From the NCBI GenBank assembly GCA_016219005.1, contig JACRCN010000085.1, positions 1-64,000 of the forward strand: a stretch of 64,000 nt of DNA, in the 5' to 3' direction. Both the position numbers and the translations under genes were made by a program. Below, piece after piece: positions 42,786-50,238 of this stretch (position 1 is its first letter; every line of letters begins with the position of its first letter). Source of the stretch: Deltaproteobacteria bacterium (GTDB lineage Bacteria; Desulfobacterota; Desulfobacteria; Desulfobacterales; SpSt-501). Under the pieces are notes generated by a model. That model was not told the origin of the DNA. It searched no databases and worked only from the letters and a program-made list of their open reading frames with translations.

Positions 42786-43160
42786 TCAGCTCTCTTCGTT
42801 CAGTTGCTTGTCCTGGTATTCGTCGTGGATGGTCTTGAGCATGTCCACCAGTTCGGCGCGAGTCAGGATCCCCTTGGCCACAAGCAGCCGGGCGAGGGCC
42901 TCCAGGTGTACCGTGGTGGAAAGCAGCAACTTCTCCAGCGCCGCGGTGCGCTCTGCCGGGGAAAGCGCATCCTCCCGCGCCGGCAGGTCTTTGTCGCGCC
43001 GGTCCCGGCCTCTGCGGCGTTCCACCCCCTCGTAGGGGGCTTTGATCCAGCGTCGGTTCAGGCCGGAGCGTCTCTCGGTCACGGACGATTCGGATGTGAA
43101 AATGCGTTTGAAGGTCATCTTTCTGAGGCCATTTTTCGGGAGGCGTGACGATCCGTTCAT
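42786..43160 (-). CDS. Conserved-looking small protein with Arg-rich motifs
   Basis: A 124-residue protein of unknown function. Two Arg-rich motifs (ERRSGLNRR and ERRRGRDRR, about residues 29-56) recall the RRxGxxRR strings found near PilZ domains and in signalling linkers. The last 60 residues (about 65-120) are helical, with ALEKLLLSTTVHLEALARLL and a charged coiled-coil end. Coding is likely from sustained frame and codon bias, but no domain is recognised. A minus-strand terminator-like hairpin lies in its leader at 43191-43220. Confidence 0.6.
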   Translation of the reverse strand: MNGSSRLPKNGLRKMTFKRIFTSESSVTERRSGLNRRWIKAPYEGVERRRGRDRRDKDLPAREDALSPAERTAALEKLLLSTTVHLEALARLLVAKGILTRAELVDMLKTIHDEYQDKQLNEES

Positions 43161-43190
43161 AACAGTTTATTACAAATCGTTCGGGAGGTC

Positions 43191-43220
43191 AAAAAAAAAT
43201 GCCGGAACGCAGGCTTCCGG
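43191..43220 (-). terminator. Minus-strand intrinsic terminator in a divergent gap
   Basis: On the minus strand CCGGAA-N7-TTCCGG is followed by CA and nine T residues. The flanking genes are divergent, so no upstream minus-strand gene explains it. It implies either a short RNA started at about 43230-43350 or attenuation in the leader of the gene at 42786. The preceding minus-strand sequence has TCCTCCTC in a possible loop (about 43243-43250). Confidence 0.7.
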
Positions 43221-43350
43221 TGCCGGCGTGCGCGTCCCGGGCGAGGAGGACCAGCCTGTCGCACCTAGTTTAAAAACCCCTTGAACCCGGTGGGAAACGC
43301 GGCTATTAGGGATGCAAAGCGGACAAAGCTCCGAGCGGAGAGACGGCGAC

Positions 43351-44181
43351 ATGTACCTGTCCCATTATCATTTGGAAAAAGAGCCTTTTAAAAACGGTCC
43401 GGACCCGGCTTTCCTCTGGCGGGGCGGCAAGCACGGCGAGGCCATCGCTACCCTCAGAGAAGGCATTCTGGAGCGGGACGGATGCGTGCTGCTCATCGGC
43501 GATATCGGCACCGGCAAGACGATCCTGATGCGGCATTTTGTCGCGCAGGAGAACGTTGCCGCCATTCCGCTCGCCCTGCCCGATGCCGATCTGAATGTTC
43601 TCGACTTCTACCGCTGGCTGGCCGATGAATTCGAAATGGGCCGGGGCGCGGACAATCGCGCGGGGTTTATCACGCGGTTGAAGCGGTTGCCGCAGGATTC
43701 GTTTGCGGCCTGTCGGAAGGTGCTCATCCTCATCGAAGATGCGCAACAGCTCAACCCTGCAGTTCTCGCGGAAGCGGCGGCGCTTTGCGATTTCGAGTCG
43801 GCCGGCCGAAAGCGGCTGAAGACGGTTTTCGTGGCCCCGCTGGAGTTCGACGAGATGCTGCGGCAGGGGGCAAACCGCGCCGTGCTCGCGGCGATCACAA
43901 CCCGCTGCCGCCTGGAGCCTTTGGCGGAGGAAGAGACCGCGCACTATATCGCCCATCGTCTGAAGGCGGCCGGCGCTGGAGCCCAGATATTCGGGGTCGA
44001 CGCAGTGCACGAGGTCTTCGTCCTGTCCAAGGGGGTCCCCCGGCTGATCAACCTCGTGTGCGACCACGCTTTGCTCTATGGCTATAGCGGCGATCTGAGG
44101 GTGATCGATGCCGGCGTCGTCAGGGACTGCCGCCGCGACCTCGCTGTGGCCCTGGGCTTGGAAGAAGGCTCGCCCGCCTGA
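43351..44181 (+). CDS. ExeA-like AAA ATPase (possibly frameshifted at its C-terminus)
   Basis: A 276-residue AAA ATPase of the ExeA/GspA type, the group that includes PEP-CTERM-locus ATPases. It opens with the typical YLSHYHLEKEPFKNGPDP, has Walker A GDIGTGKT (about 50-57), Walker B VLILIEDAQQL and the RLINLVCDHAL sensor helix. It ends without the usual membrane segment. In the +1 frame a Pro-rich linker and a convincing membrane helix (WITSAVALGAVGLTLVLSL) run to a stop at 44323, so a one-base indel near 44155-44200 seems likely. The paralogue at 47420 keeps the helix. Confidence 0.82.
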   Translation: MYLSHYHLEKEPFKNGPDPAFLWRGGKHGEAIATLREGILERDGCVLLIGDIGTGKTILMRHFVAQENVAAIPLALPDADLNVLDFYRWLADEFEMGRGADNRAGFITRLKRLPQDSFAACRKVLILIEDAQQLNPAVLAEAAALCDFESAGRKRLKTVFVAPLEFDEMLRQGANRAVLAAITTRCRLEPLAEEETAHYIAHRLKAAGAGAQIFGVDAVHEVFVLSKGVPRLINLVCDHALLYGYSGDLRVIDAGVVRDCRRDLAVALGLEEGSPA

Positions 44182-44341
44182 ATGCGGCGGCCCATCCACG
44201 ACTCCGGCGCCGGCTGCCGGTGGCCGGCGGCCGGGACGCCGCTCCAGCGCATTGCGGATGTGGATCACCTCGGCCGTGGCGCTCGGGGCGGTGGGCTTGA
44301 CGCTGGTCTTGAGCCTGCGATAGAAGCGGAACGGGGAGGGG

Positions 44342-45481
44342 CTAGTAGAGTTCGAACCGGGCCAGGCGACCGTCGAGACCGCCGTTTTTTAGAGGTCGTT
44401 TCCAGGACGGCTTCAGGCCGATGTGCTTGAGCATCTCGCGGTTGCCGAAATAGACGTACGCCGTCGAGCCCTGGCAGCGTTGTTTCAGAAAATCCCCGAA
44501 CTCACGGTAGAAATCCCCCAGGTCCGCGTCGCCCGAGAGGCGGATGCCGTAGGGCGGGTTGCACACGATCACCCGGTGGCCGAGTTCCTCCAGGCGTCGG
44601 AAATCGAGCCGGTCCACGCGAATCCGCTCGCCGTGGGGCAGGCGACGGTTGTTGGCCTGGCACACGGCCACCGCTTCGGCCGAGATGTCGCTGCCGGCGA
44701 TCAACCCCTTCGGAAGCGGCCGGATCCGACGGTCTTCGGATTCCCGCACCGAACGCCACAGACGCGGCTCGTAATCCGGCAGCCGTTGGAAACCGAACTT
44801 TTGGCGCAGGCGGCCGGCCGGTATGCGGCAATAGTGCATCAGGGCTTCGGACAGCAGGGTCCCGGAGCCGCACATGGGGTCGTAGAGCGGCTGGGTCCCG
44901 TCCCACCCCGTCCAGCGCATGACGGCGGCCGCCACGGTTTCCTGCATGGGGGCTTCCACGCCTTCCTGGCGATAGCCGCGTCGGTGCAGCGAGCCGCCGG
45001 AAGTGTCGATGCTTATGACGGCGCGGTTGTTCTCGATGAACAGGTTGATCCACACGTCCGGATCGATGCGCTCGACATTCGGCCGACGGCCGCAGTCCTC
45101 CCGGAAGTAATCCACGATGGCGTCCTTCAGGCACAGGGCGGCGTACTGCGAGTGGCGAAGCTTGCTGTTGGACAGATTGGCGAAGACGGCCAATGTGTGG
45201 TCGACGCCGAAGAAATCCTTCCAGGCGATGTCCCTGGCCTTGCGGTAGAGATAGTCCGTGGCGTGGCAGGGAAAGGCGGTGATGGGGGCCAGCACGCGGG
45301 TGATCAGCCGGGACTGGTAGTTGATGCGGTAGAGCACGGCCTGGTCCGCCTCGAAATACAGCCCCCGGTAGGACGGGCGGACGTCAGCGGCCCCCAGCGT
45401 TTTGAGCTCCTCCGCACCCAGTTCCTCCAGGCCTTCGGCGATCTGCGCAAAATAGCGCCGGTGTTGCTGATAGGCGTACAT
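44342..45481 (-). CDS. THUMP-domain class I RNA methyltransferase (RlmL/YpsC-like)
   Basis: A 379-residue SAM-dependent methyltransferase. The N-terminal ~160 residues form a ferredoxin-like/THUMP RNA-binding part (starting YFAQIAEGLEELGAEEL); the C-terminal catalytic domain has motif I DPMCGSGTLLSEALM and catalytic motif VICNPPYGIRL. Relatives make N2-methylguanine in 23S rRNA (RlmL/RlmK). Its length matches the single-domain YpsC type rather than fused RlmKL. It converges with the ExeA-like ATPase. Confidence 0.88.
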   Translation of the reverse strand: MYAYQQHRRYFAQIAEGLEELGAEELKTLGAADVRPSYRGLYFEADQAVLYRINYQSRLITRVLAPITAFPCHATDYLYRKARDIAWKDFFGVDHTLAVFANLSNSKLRHSQYAALCLKDAIVDYFREDCGRRPNVERIDPDVWINLFIENNRAVISIDTSGGSLHRRGYRQEGVEAPMQETVAAAVMRWTGWDGTQPLYDPMCGSGTLLSEALMHYCRIPAGRLRQKFGFQRLPDYEPRLWRSVRESEDRRIRPLPKGLIAGSDISAEAVAVCQANNRRLPHGERIRVDRLDFRRLEELGHRVIVCNPPYGIRLSGDADLGDFYREFGDFLKQRCQGSTAYVYFGNREMLKHIGLKPSWKRPLKNGGLDGRLARFELY

Positions 45482-45611
45482 GTGGAAACCTTTTGCGGCT
45501 AAATTAAATCCCTAGGGGTTGTATTTCCCGCTGCTTGCGGCGTAAATTAGAGGTGTGAGCGAATATATACACTAATGTAACGGTATTGAAATACCATTTC
45601 TGGTTCAGTCT

Positions 45612-45785
45612 GTGCCGACATATATCATGAGCAAGATTGTGAGGATGTTAAAGAGGCTCACAGCGCGAGAAGTGTTCAGGTGCAGTCCCCAAGTCAGAAG
45701 AAAGCTGTGGGGCGGCGAGTTTTGGGCAGAGGGCTATTTTGCAGGTACCGTTGGCAAGCATGGAAATGAAAACACCATCGCCCGC
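45612..45785 (+). pseudogene. IS200/IS605 TnpA-type transposase fragment
   Basis: About 58 codons match the middle of IS200-type Y1 transposases: an ITAREVF-like helix, then RRKLWGGEFWAEGYFAGTVG and KHGNENTIAR. The upstream HUH part is missing, and the match stops just before the expected catalytic Tyr helix; what follows to 45935 does not look coding. It is a decayed scrap of a mobile element or a relative of REP-associated transposases. It sits between the methyltransferase and PEP-CTERM genes. Confidence 0.6.
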
Positions 45786-45875
45786 ACAGGCGCGTCAGGT
45801 TTTTCTGTGATAGATACCAGTTGGGAATCTGAAATTTTTGGAGGCAGAGAAAGTTTCACCTTTGGCAGGAAATTG

Positions 45876-45904
45876 AAAAGGGCCAGACCAGATCGGCCCG
45901 GCCC
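45876..45904 (-). terminator. Terminator of the PEP-CTERM gene
   Basis: On the minus strand a 10-bp stem (GGGCCGGGCC with GGTCTGGCCC, two G-U pairs) and loop GATCT is followed by TTTTC, 23 nt after the PEP-CTERM stop codon. Confidence 0.85.
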
Positions 45905-45927
45905 TCCCTATTTGCTTCGAATCCGGA

Positions 45928-46413
45928 TTACTTGAACTTCTTCCTGCCAAATGCAGCGAGTGCAAACAAACCCATCCCTAAAAGAACCATTGTGGCAGGT
46001 TCAGGAACAGACGTTGGTCCAAAATAGGACACGTGGCTTAGCCCAGTGGTGGGAAGGCCCCAAATATTATTTGATGGAAAGTCAATAAGATTGTTATCAT
46101 TTGAATCATAAATCGCCCAGTGGTCAGGATTATCAAAAGAGGGTTTACCAACTCCATATTTTAGAACTGCATAAGTCCAGCTTGAAGGAATATTGTCCAA
46201 CGGATTGGAATCTTCATCCTTGCTAATAAAATCTACATGGAAACCAAGAAGTCCGTCGAGCCAAGCTCCCTCAGTGGTGGGATCGGAAGGGGTAACCCAT
46301 TGTGGATTCGTGTAAAGGGAATTCACAGGTTCGACCAAAAGGTCTGCTGATACAGAGGTTGCCAATAAAAAAAAACACATCAAAAATGCAATGCCGCATA
46401 ATGGTTTTTTCAT
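45928..46413 (-). CDS. PEP-CTERM sorting-domain protein
   Basis: A 161-residue secreted protein. It has an N-terminal signal peptide (about 5-24, ending SVSAD) and a C-terminal tripartite sorting tag: VPEPATM, a hydrophobic helix (VLLGMGLFALAAF) and basic GRKKFK. Exosortase (XrtA/EpsH type) recognises this tag. The ~110-residue middle is rich in Asn, Asp and Trp and matches no domain I know. AAGGAGAAGG is the ribosome site. No exosortase is encoded in the window, but two ExeA-like ATPases lie on either side. Confidence 0.9.
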   Translation of the reverse strand: MKKPLCGIAFLMCFFLLATSVSADLLVEPVNSLYTNPQWVTPSDPTTEGAWLDGLLGFHVDFISKDEDSNPLDNIPSSWTYAVLKYGVGKPSFDNPDHWAIYDSNDNNLIDFPSNNIWGLPTTGLSHVSYFGPTSVPEPATMVLLGMGLFALAAFGRKKFK

Positions 46414-47419
46414 ATACCTTCTCCTTAATTATTTTAGCAAACCAACTCCTGTTTTAATCTGAACTTTCCTCTTTCCTCGCTCATTCACCCCCTAAGCGGC
46501 AACCGGCCATTTCATTCTGAAACCCTTGGCTTTCCGTCCTCACCTCACGATGAGTTTGGTTTTCCCATAAATTTGAGGCGTTCTGCCAAAGATCGGAAAA
46601 CCATTGAACATTTCATATGCAAATTTTGTACAAATAAGCCCTAAAAAATATTATTATTTAAATCTAAACAGTTAAACAAAATTATCGGATATGACTTGAT
46701 TGGATTTTGTAGACGATTACTCAAATTTGGGTAAGCCATAGGGTTTAATTGTGGGAAATTTTTCCCATTTAAGCCTTGGATGCGAATGCCAGAAAAATCG
46801 AAAACTTTGTTCTATGAGCTTGGATTTCGATGGATCATTTTAACGGGGGAGAGGATGGTGGTTTGTAATGGAATCTCACCGATCAATGGCTGGAGCAACG
46901 CCATAGCGACAGGCTTAGATCACGGATTTAGTGCTTCGGCGGTACGTCGGTCGGATGGTATCAAAGGCTGGAAGAATTCTGCCTTATCGCTCAGCCCGTT
47001 GCAAGAAAAAGGGCGTCTCACTGCACGCCCTCAAATTTGTGACATTTTGTGACGGTCACCATTTCAGATTGGCTATTTTTACATGGGCTTTTCTATTTTC
47101 CGTCTATTGGTTATAGTGCCATTTTCTTCTTTAACGTAAATATCTTAAACCGTTTCAACTGGTTGCCGCGTTTACTGCCATGACGATTAGCGTACATGAT
47201 GAATCCTTCCGCGGTGTCAGTGCGCCCGGAGATTACAGGAGGGTACGGCCCGGGGCAAGGGGCGAATTCGACAATTTCGCTGGGGGCCGGCCCGGTTGCG
47301 CTGCCGCCGCAACTGGCCGGCGTTGACATCGCGTGCGGCATGGGGCATCCTGAACCACAGAAAACGACCCGTGCTCACGCTCATGCGGGCGGTAGCACGG
47401 GGCTTCCAAGGAAAGTATC
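46414..47419. other. One-kilobase AT-rich gap
   Basis: No convincing gene. Contents: the palindrome TGGGAAA-TT-TTTCCCA (46751-46766), a minus-strand terminator (47006-47031), and GTGAC-G-GTCAC (47049-47059) preceded by TTGTGACATTTTGTGAC repeats. The open frame 46780-47052 lacks a ribosome site and recognisable content. Base composition is clearly richer in A+T than the ATPase genes either side, as expected for a decayed or inserted segment beside the IS scrap. Confidence 0.55.
47006..47031 (-). terminator. Minus-strand terminator-like hairpin
   Basis: On the minus strand AGGGCGT-N8-ACGCCCT is followed by TTTTTC. It can also fold on the plus strand but without a T run. No minus-strand gene lies just upstream of it, so it may mark an unannotated transcript or be a remnant. 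Confidence 0.6.
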
Positions 47420-48787
47420 ATGATTTTCCAGTTCTTCGGCTTCAGGGACAACCCCTTCAAGCTCGCCCCGGACTTAACCTACCTCTTTCTCGGCCGGCAC
47501 CACGAGGAAGCGCTCGCGCACCTGCGTTACGCCGTCGCCGAAGGCGAGGGGTTCAGCGCCATCACGGGCGAGCGGGGCATCGGCAAGACGACCATCTGCC
47601 AGGCCTTTCTGGACACCCTGGGGGACGGGACGGCGGCCGCGGTCATCTCAAGCCCGGTGTCGAGCCCGGGGGACCTGCTGCGGCGGATCAATACCGCGCT
47701 CGGGATCCCGGGCAAGGCCGACACGTTGAAGGGCTTGATCGATCCGCTGAACGACTTTCTCATGCGCCAGAAACTGGCCGGGAAGAAAGTGGCCGTGTTC
47801 ATCGACGACGCCCAGGGCCTGGGTTTGGAGGTGCTGGAGCAGATCCGGCTGATCTCGAACCTCGAGACGACGCGCGAGAAACTGATCCAGATCGTGCTCG
47901 TCGGCGAGCCCGGGCTGATGACCAAGCTTAATTCCCACGAGCTGCGGCAGATGGGACAGCGCGTATCGGTTCGCTATGAGATCGGGCCCCTGTCCCCGGT
48001 CGAGACGGCCGCCTACATCCAGCACCGCGTGAGCCTCGCTTCCACGGGATCGCCGGTCCGGTTCGAACCCGCCGCGCTGCGCCACATCTTTAACTATTCT
48101 CGGGGAAACCCGCGTCTGATCCACGCAGCCTGCCAGGCCGCCCTCACCGCGGCGTTTGGCGCCAGGGAGAAAACGATCACCGGCGCGGTCGCGCAGGCTG
48201 CCGTCATGGGTCTCGCCGCTGCGGGCGGAAAGGACTCCAGCCGCCGCCGGTACCGCCAGGCCCTGGGGTGGGCGGCGGCAGGGTGCGGCGCGATCGTGCT
48301 TGCCGCCGCAGCGTTTTTCGCATTGCGGGGCCCTGAAGGGCGGCCGACTCCCGAGTTGGCTGTCCCGGAGCAAGCGGGCCCCGCTGCGCCCGCAGAGACG
48401 CCTGTCCGTCCGCCGGTGCCTGCACCGGCGGAAGCGGTAGCCGCTTCCGCCGGTTCGGATCCGGCGACGGGGCCGGATTCGGCCGGGCCGCCGCCCACGC
48501 CAAGAGAAGAAAGCGTTTCAGCCGCCAATGGCTCCGCACCCCGGATGACCCATTCCGTGCAGGTCGGCGCTTACCTGGTGCCCGAGAACGCCCGCAAACA
48601 GGTGGAACTGCTCGGCGCCAAGGGTTACCCGGCGCGGATTTTCGAAGTGAAGGACTCCCGGGGCCGCAGCTGGTACTCGGTGCGGATCGGCGATTACCCC
48701 AGCAGCGAGGCGGCGCGGCGGAAGGCGGATGAATTCACCCGGCGCGAGCAGGCCCCGAGCGTGGTTCGGCCGGTTGGCGGATTTTAG
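47420..48787 (+). CDS. ExeA-like AAA ATPase with membrane anchor and SPOR domain
   Basis: A 455-residue protein. The AAA domain (about 1-270) starts FFGFRDNPFKLAPDL and has Walker A GERGIGKTT and Walker B VAVFIDDAQGL. A membrane helix (about 287-308, WAAAGCGAIVLAAAAFFAL) is followed by a Pro/Ala-rich linker and a C-terminal SPOR domain (about 375-450, HSVQVGAYLVPENARKQVEL). SPOR domains bind denuded septal peptidoglycan, so the ATPase is probably anchored in the inner membrane with SPOR in the periplasm. ExeA relatives aid secretion through the cell wall or sit in PEP-CTERM/exosortase loci. Confidence 0.88.
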   Translation: MIFQFFGFRDNPFKLAPDLTYLFLGRHHEEALAHLRYAVAEGEGFSAITGERGIGKTTICQAFLDTLGDGTAAAVISSPVSSPGDLLRRINTALGIPGKADTLKGLIDPLNDFLMRQKLAGKKVAVFIDDAQGLGLEVLEQIRLISNLETTREKLIQIVLVGEPGLMTKLNSHELRQMGQRVSVRYEIGPLSPVETAAYIQHRVSLASTGSPVRFEPAALRHIFNYSRGNPRLIHAACQAALTAAFGAREKTITGAVAQAAVMGLAAAGGKDSSRRRYRQALGWAAAGCGAIVLAAAAFFALRGPEGRPTPELAVPEQAGPAAPAETPVRPPVPAPAEAVAASAGSDPATGPDSAGPPPTPREESVSAANGSAPRMTHSVQVGAYLVPENARKQVELLGAKGYPARIFEVKDSRGRSWYSVRIGDYPSSEAARRKADEFTRREQAPSVVRPVGGF

Positions 48788-48885
48788 CTGCAAGGCGGTC
48801 TTATGCTTCGACGGAGGCCGCCATGCGGCGTTGGGCGACGGGATGACGAAGGGATGTTCCGAACATGCCGCCGTGCACCCATGGT

Positions 48886-50148
48886 TCAGTCCTCGGCGTG
48901 GGGCGGTTCCAGGCGGTGCAGGATTTCCCCGGCCGGGTCCACGAAGAGAATTCCCCGGTTTTCCCGGTTCATATAGTCCGCCAGATGGATGCGGCGGGGG
49001 TCCATGTAGCCGACGTTGATCTGGCGGCAGACCGCTTCGGGGATGGCAGTCGCCAGCACCAAGTCGACGTCCGGATGCTCCACGCCGCCCTTGTAGGAGC
49101 CGGTGCCGCGGACATGCGTCAGGTGAGCCAGCACCCCTCGCGGTACATGCTTGAGCTGATCCATGTGGGCCAGCAGGTAGTCGCGGATGTGATATCCGAC
49201 CGACTCGATGTAACGTCCCCACGTCCGTGACACTTCGCGGATGTGCGGGGCGTATAGGATGAGCCGGCCCTGGGGGGCCACGACCTGTTCGAGCTTGTAC
49301 ATCACCTTGCCCGCCGTCCAGATTTCATCGTACATCGTCGGCGCCGCACCCAGGACTACCTGAAACGCTGTCGGCTTGGTCACGATGTGGATGCGGGCGG
49401 ACAGGTCTGCCGCCTGCGACCAGGCGTCGCGCACATGCCCCGCGTACAACCCGCACAGGCCCGTTCCGTGGTTGACGACCATGGCCAGCACGTGGACGGG
49501 CACCGCCACCATCTGCATGGCCCGGTCGATCACGCGGCGGACCGGCGTGTCCTTGATCCCGATGATTTTCTTGCACGTAATGACCGCCGCCAGCCAGTGG
49601 AAGAAATGCAGGAACTCACCGCCCGAAATGCCCGGGAAGAGATACTTGGCTCCGCCCGAGAAGCCGACGACCTCGTGGGGAAAGACCGGGCCGACGATGA
49701 GGACCTGGTCGTATTCGAAGATTTTCCGGTTGATCTCGATCGGGACCTCTTCGCTCAAGATCCCGGCCGAGATGGTTTCGACGTCTCGGACGCTGAGGGT
49801 GCCGATGCGCTGCAGGATGCCCGGCTGCTCCCACGCGTGATTGAAGAAGCTGGAGCGGGCGAAATCCCGCTCCCGGTCGGTGATGCCGTAGAGGGCCAGG
49901 ATGGCCTCCGGGGACATGGGCGTGTGCGTTCCCAGGGCGACCATGAAGTCGAGCCGCGCGCAGCGTTCGCCGATCGTCCGGCGGATGGCCCGGATCATCA
50001 TCGGCAGCGGGCAGGTGCGGGTGGTGTCCGGCGTCAGCACGAGCACCCGCTTGTTTTCGAACTGGCGGACGGGTGTGCCCTGCTCGATGATCGCAGCCAC
50101 GTCCTCTTCGTGCAGCACGGTCTCCGGGCTGCCTCTGCCCATGGTCAT
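48886..50148 (-). CDS. larA: Lactate-racemase-family protein (LarA)
   Basis: A 420-residue LarA-type protein. The nickel-pincer site is well kept: ALGTHTPMS (His), FPHEVVGFSGGAKYLFPG (His and cofactor-linked Lys) and FFHWL (His). TPDTTRTCP near residue 55 is also typical. It should racemise or epimerise a 2-hydroxyacid if supplied with the LarB/C/E-made cofactor, whose genes are not in view. It lies 90 nt downstream of the 6-phosphogluconate dehydrogenase gene on the same strand, which suggests a sugar-acid substrate; that is inference. It is more canonical than the relative at 22481. Confidence 0.85.
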   Translation of the reverse strand: MTMGRGSPETVLHEEDVAAIIEQGTPVRQFENKRVLVLTPDTTRTCPLPMMIRAIRRTIGERCARLDFMVALGTHTPMSPEAILALYGITDRERDFARSSFFNHAWEQPGILQRIGTLSVRDVETISAGILSEEVPIEINRKIFEYDQVLIVGPVFPHEVVGFSGGAKYLFPGISGGEFLHFFHWLAAVITCKKIIGIKDTPVRRVIDRAMQMVAVPVHVLAMVVNHGTGLCGLYAGHVRDAWSQAADLSARIHIVTKPTAFQVVLGAAPTMYDEIWTAGKVMYKLEQVVAPQGRLILYAPHIREVSRTWGRYIESVGYHIRDYLLAHMDQLKHVPRGVLAHLTHVRGTGSYKGGVEHPDVDLVLATAIPEAVCRQINVGYMDPRRIHLADYMNRENRGILFVDPAGEILHRLEPPHAED

Positions 50149-50238
50149 GAAGGTGTCCTTTCGATTAGATTCAGTCCAGGGTTCAAGGTTCGGAAAAAGT
50201 GTTGTGCACCGTGCGCCATATGTATTTTCCCCGAACTC

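Noticed and set aside
44182-44430. 82-codon frame directly after the first ExeA-like ATPase
   Set aside because: Arg/Gly-rich shadow frame that runs into the convergent methyltransferase; the +1 frame with the membrane helix is the meaningful one.
46619-46634. Sigma-54 promoter for the PEP-CTERM gene (minus strand TTGTAC-N5-TTGCA)
   Set aside because: It lacks the essential GG in the -24 box and lies over 200 bp from the start codon.
46780-47052. 90-codon frame in the AT-rich gap
   Set aside because: No ribosome site and no family resemblance; it also runs through the terminator-like hairpin at 47006-47031.
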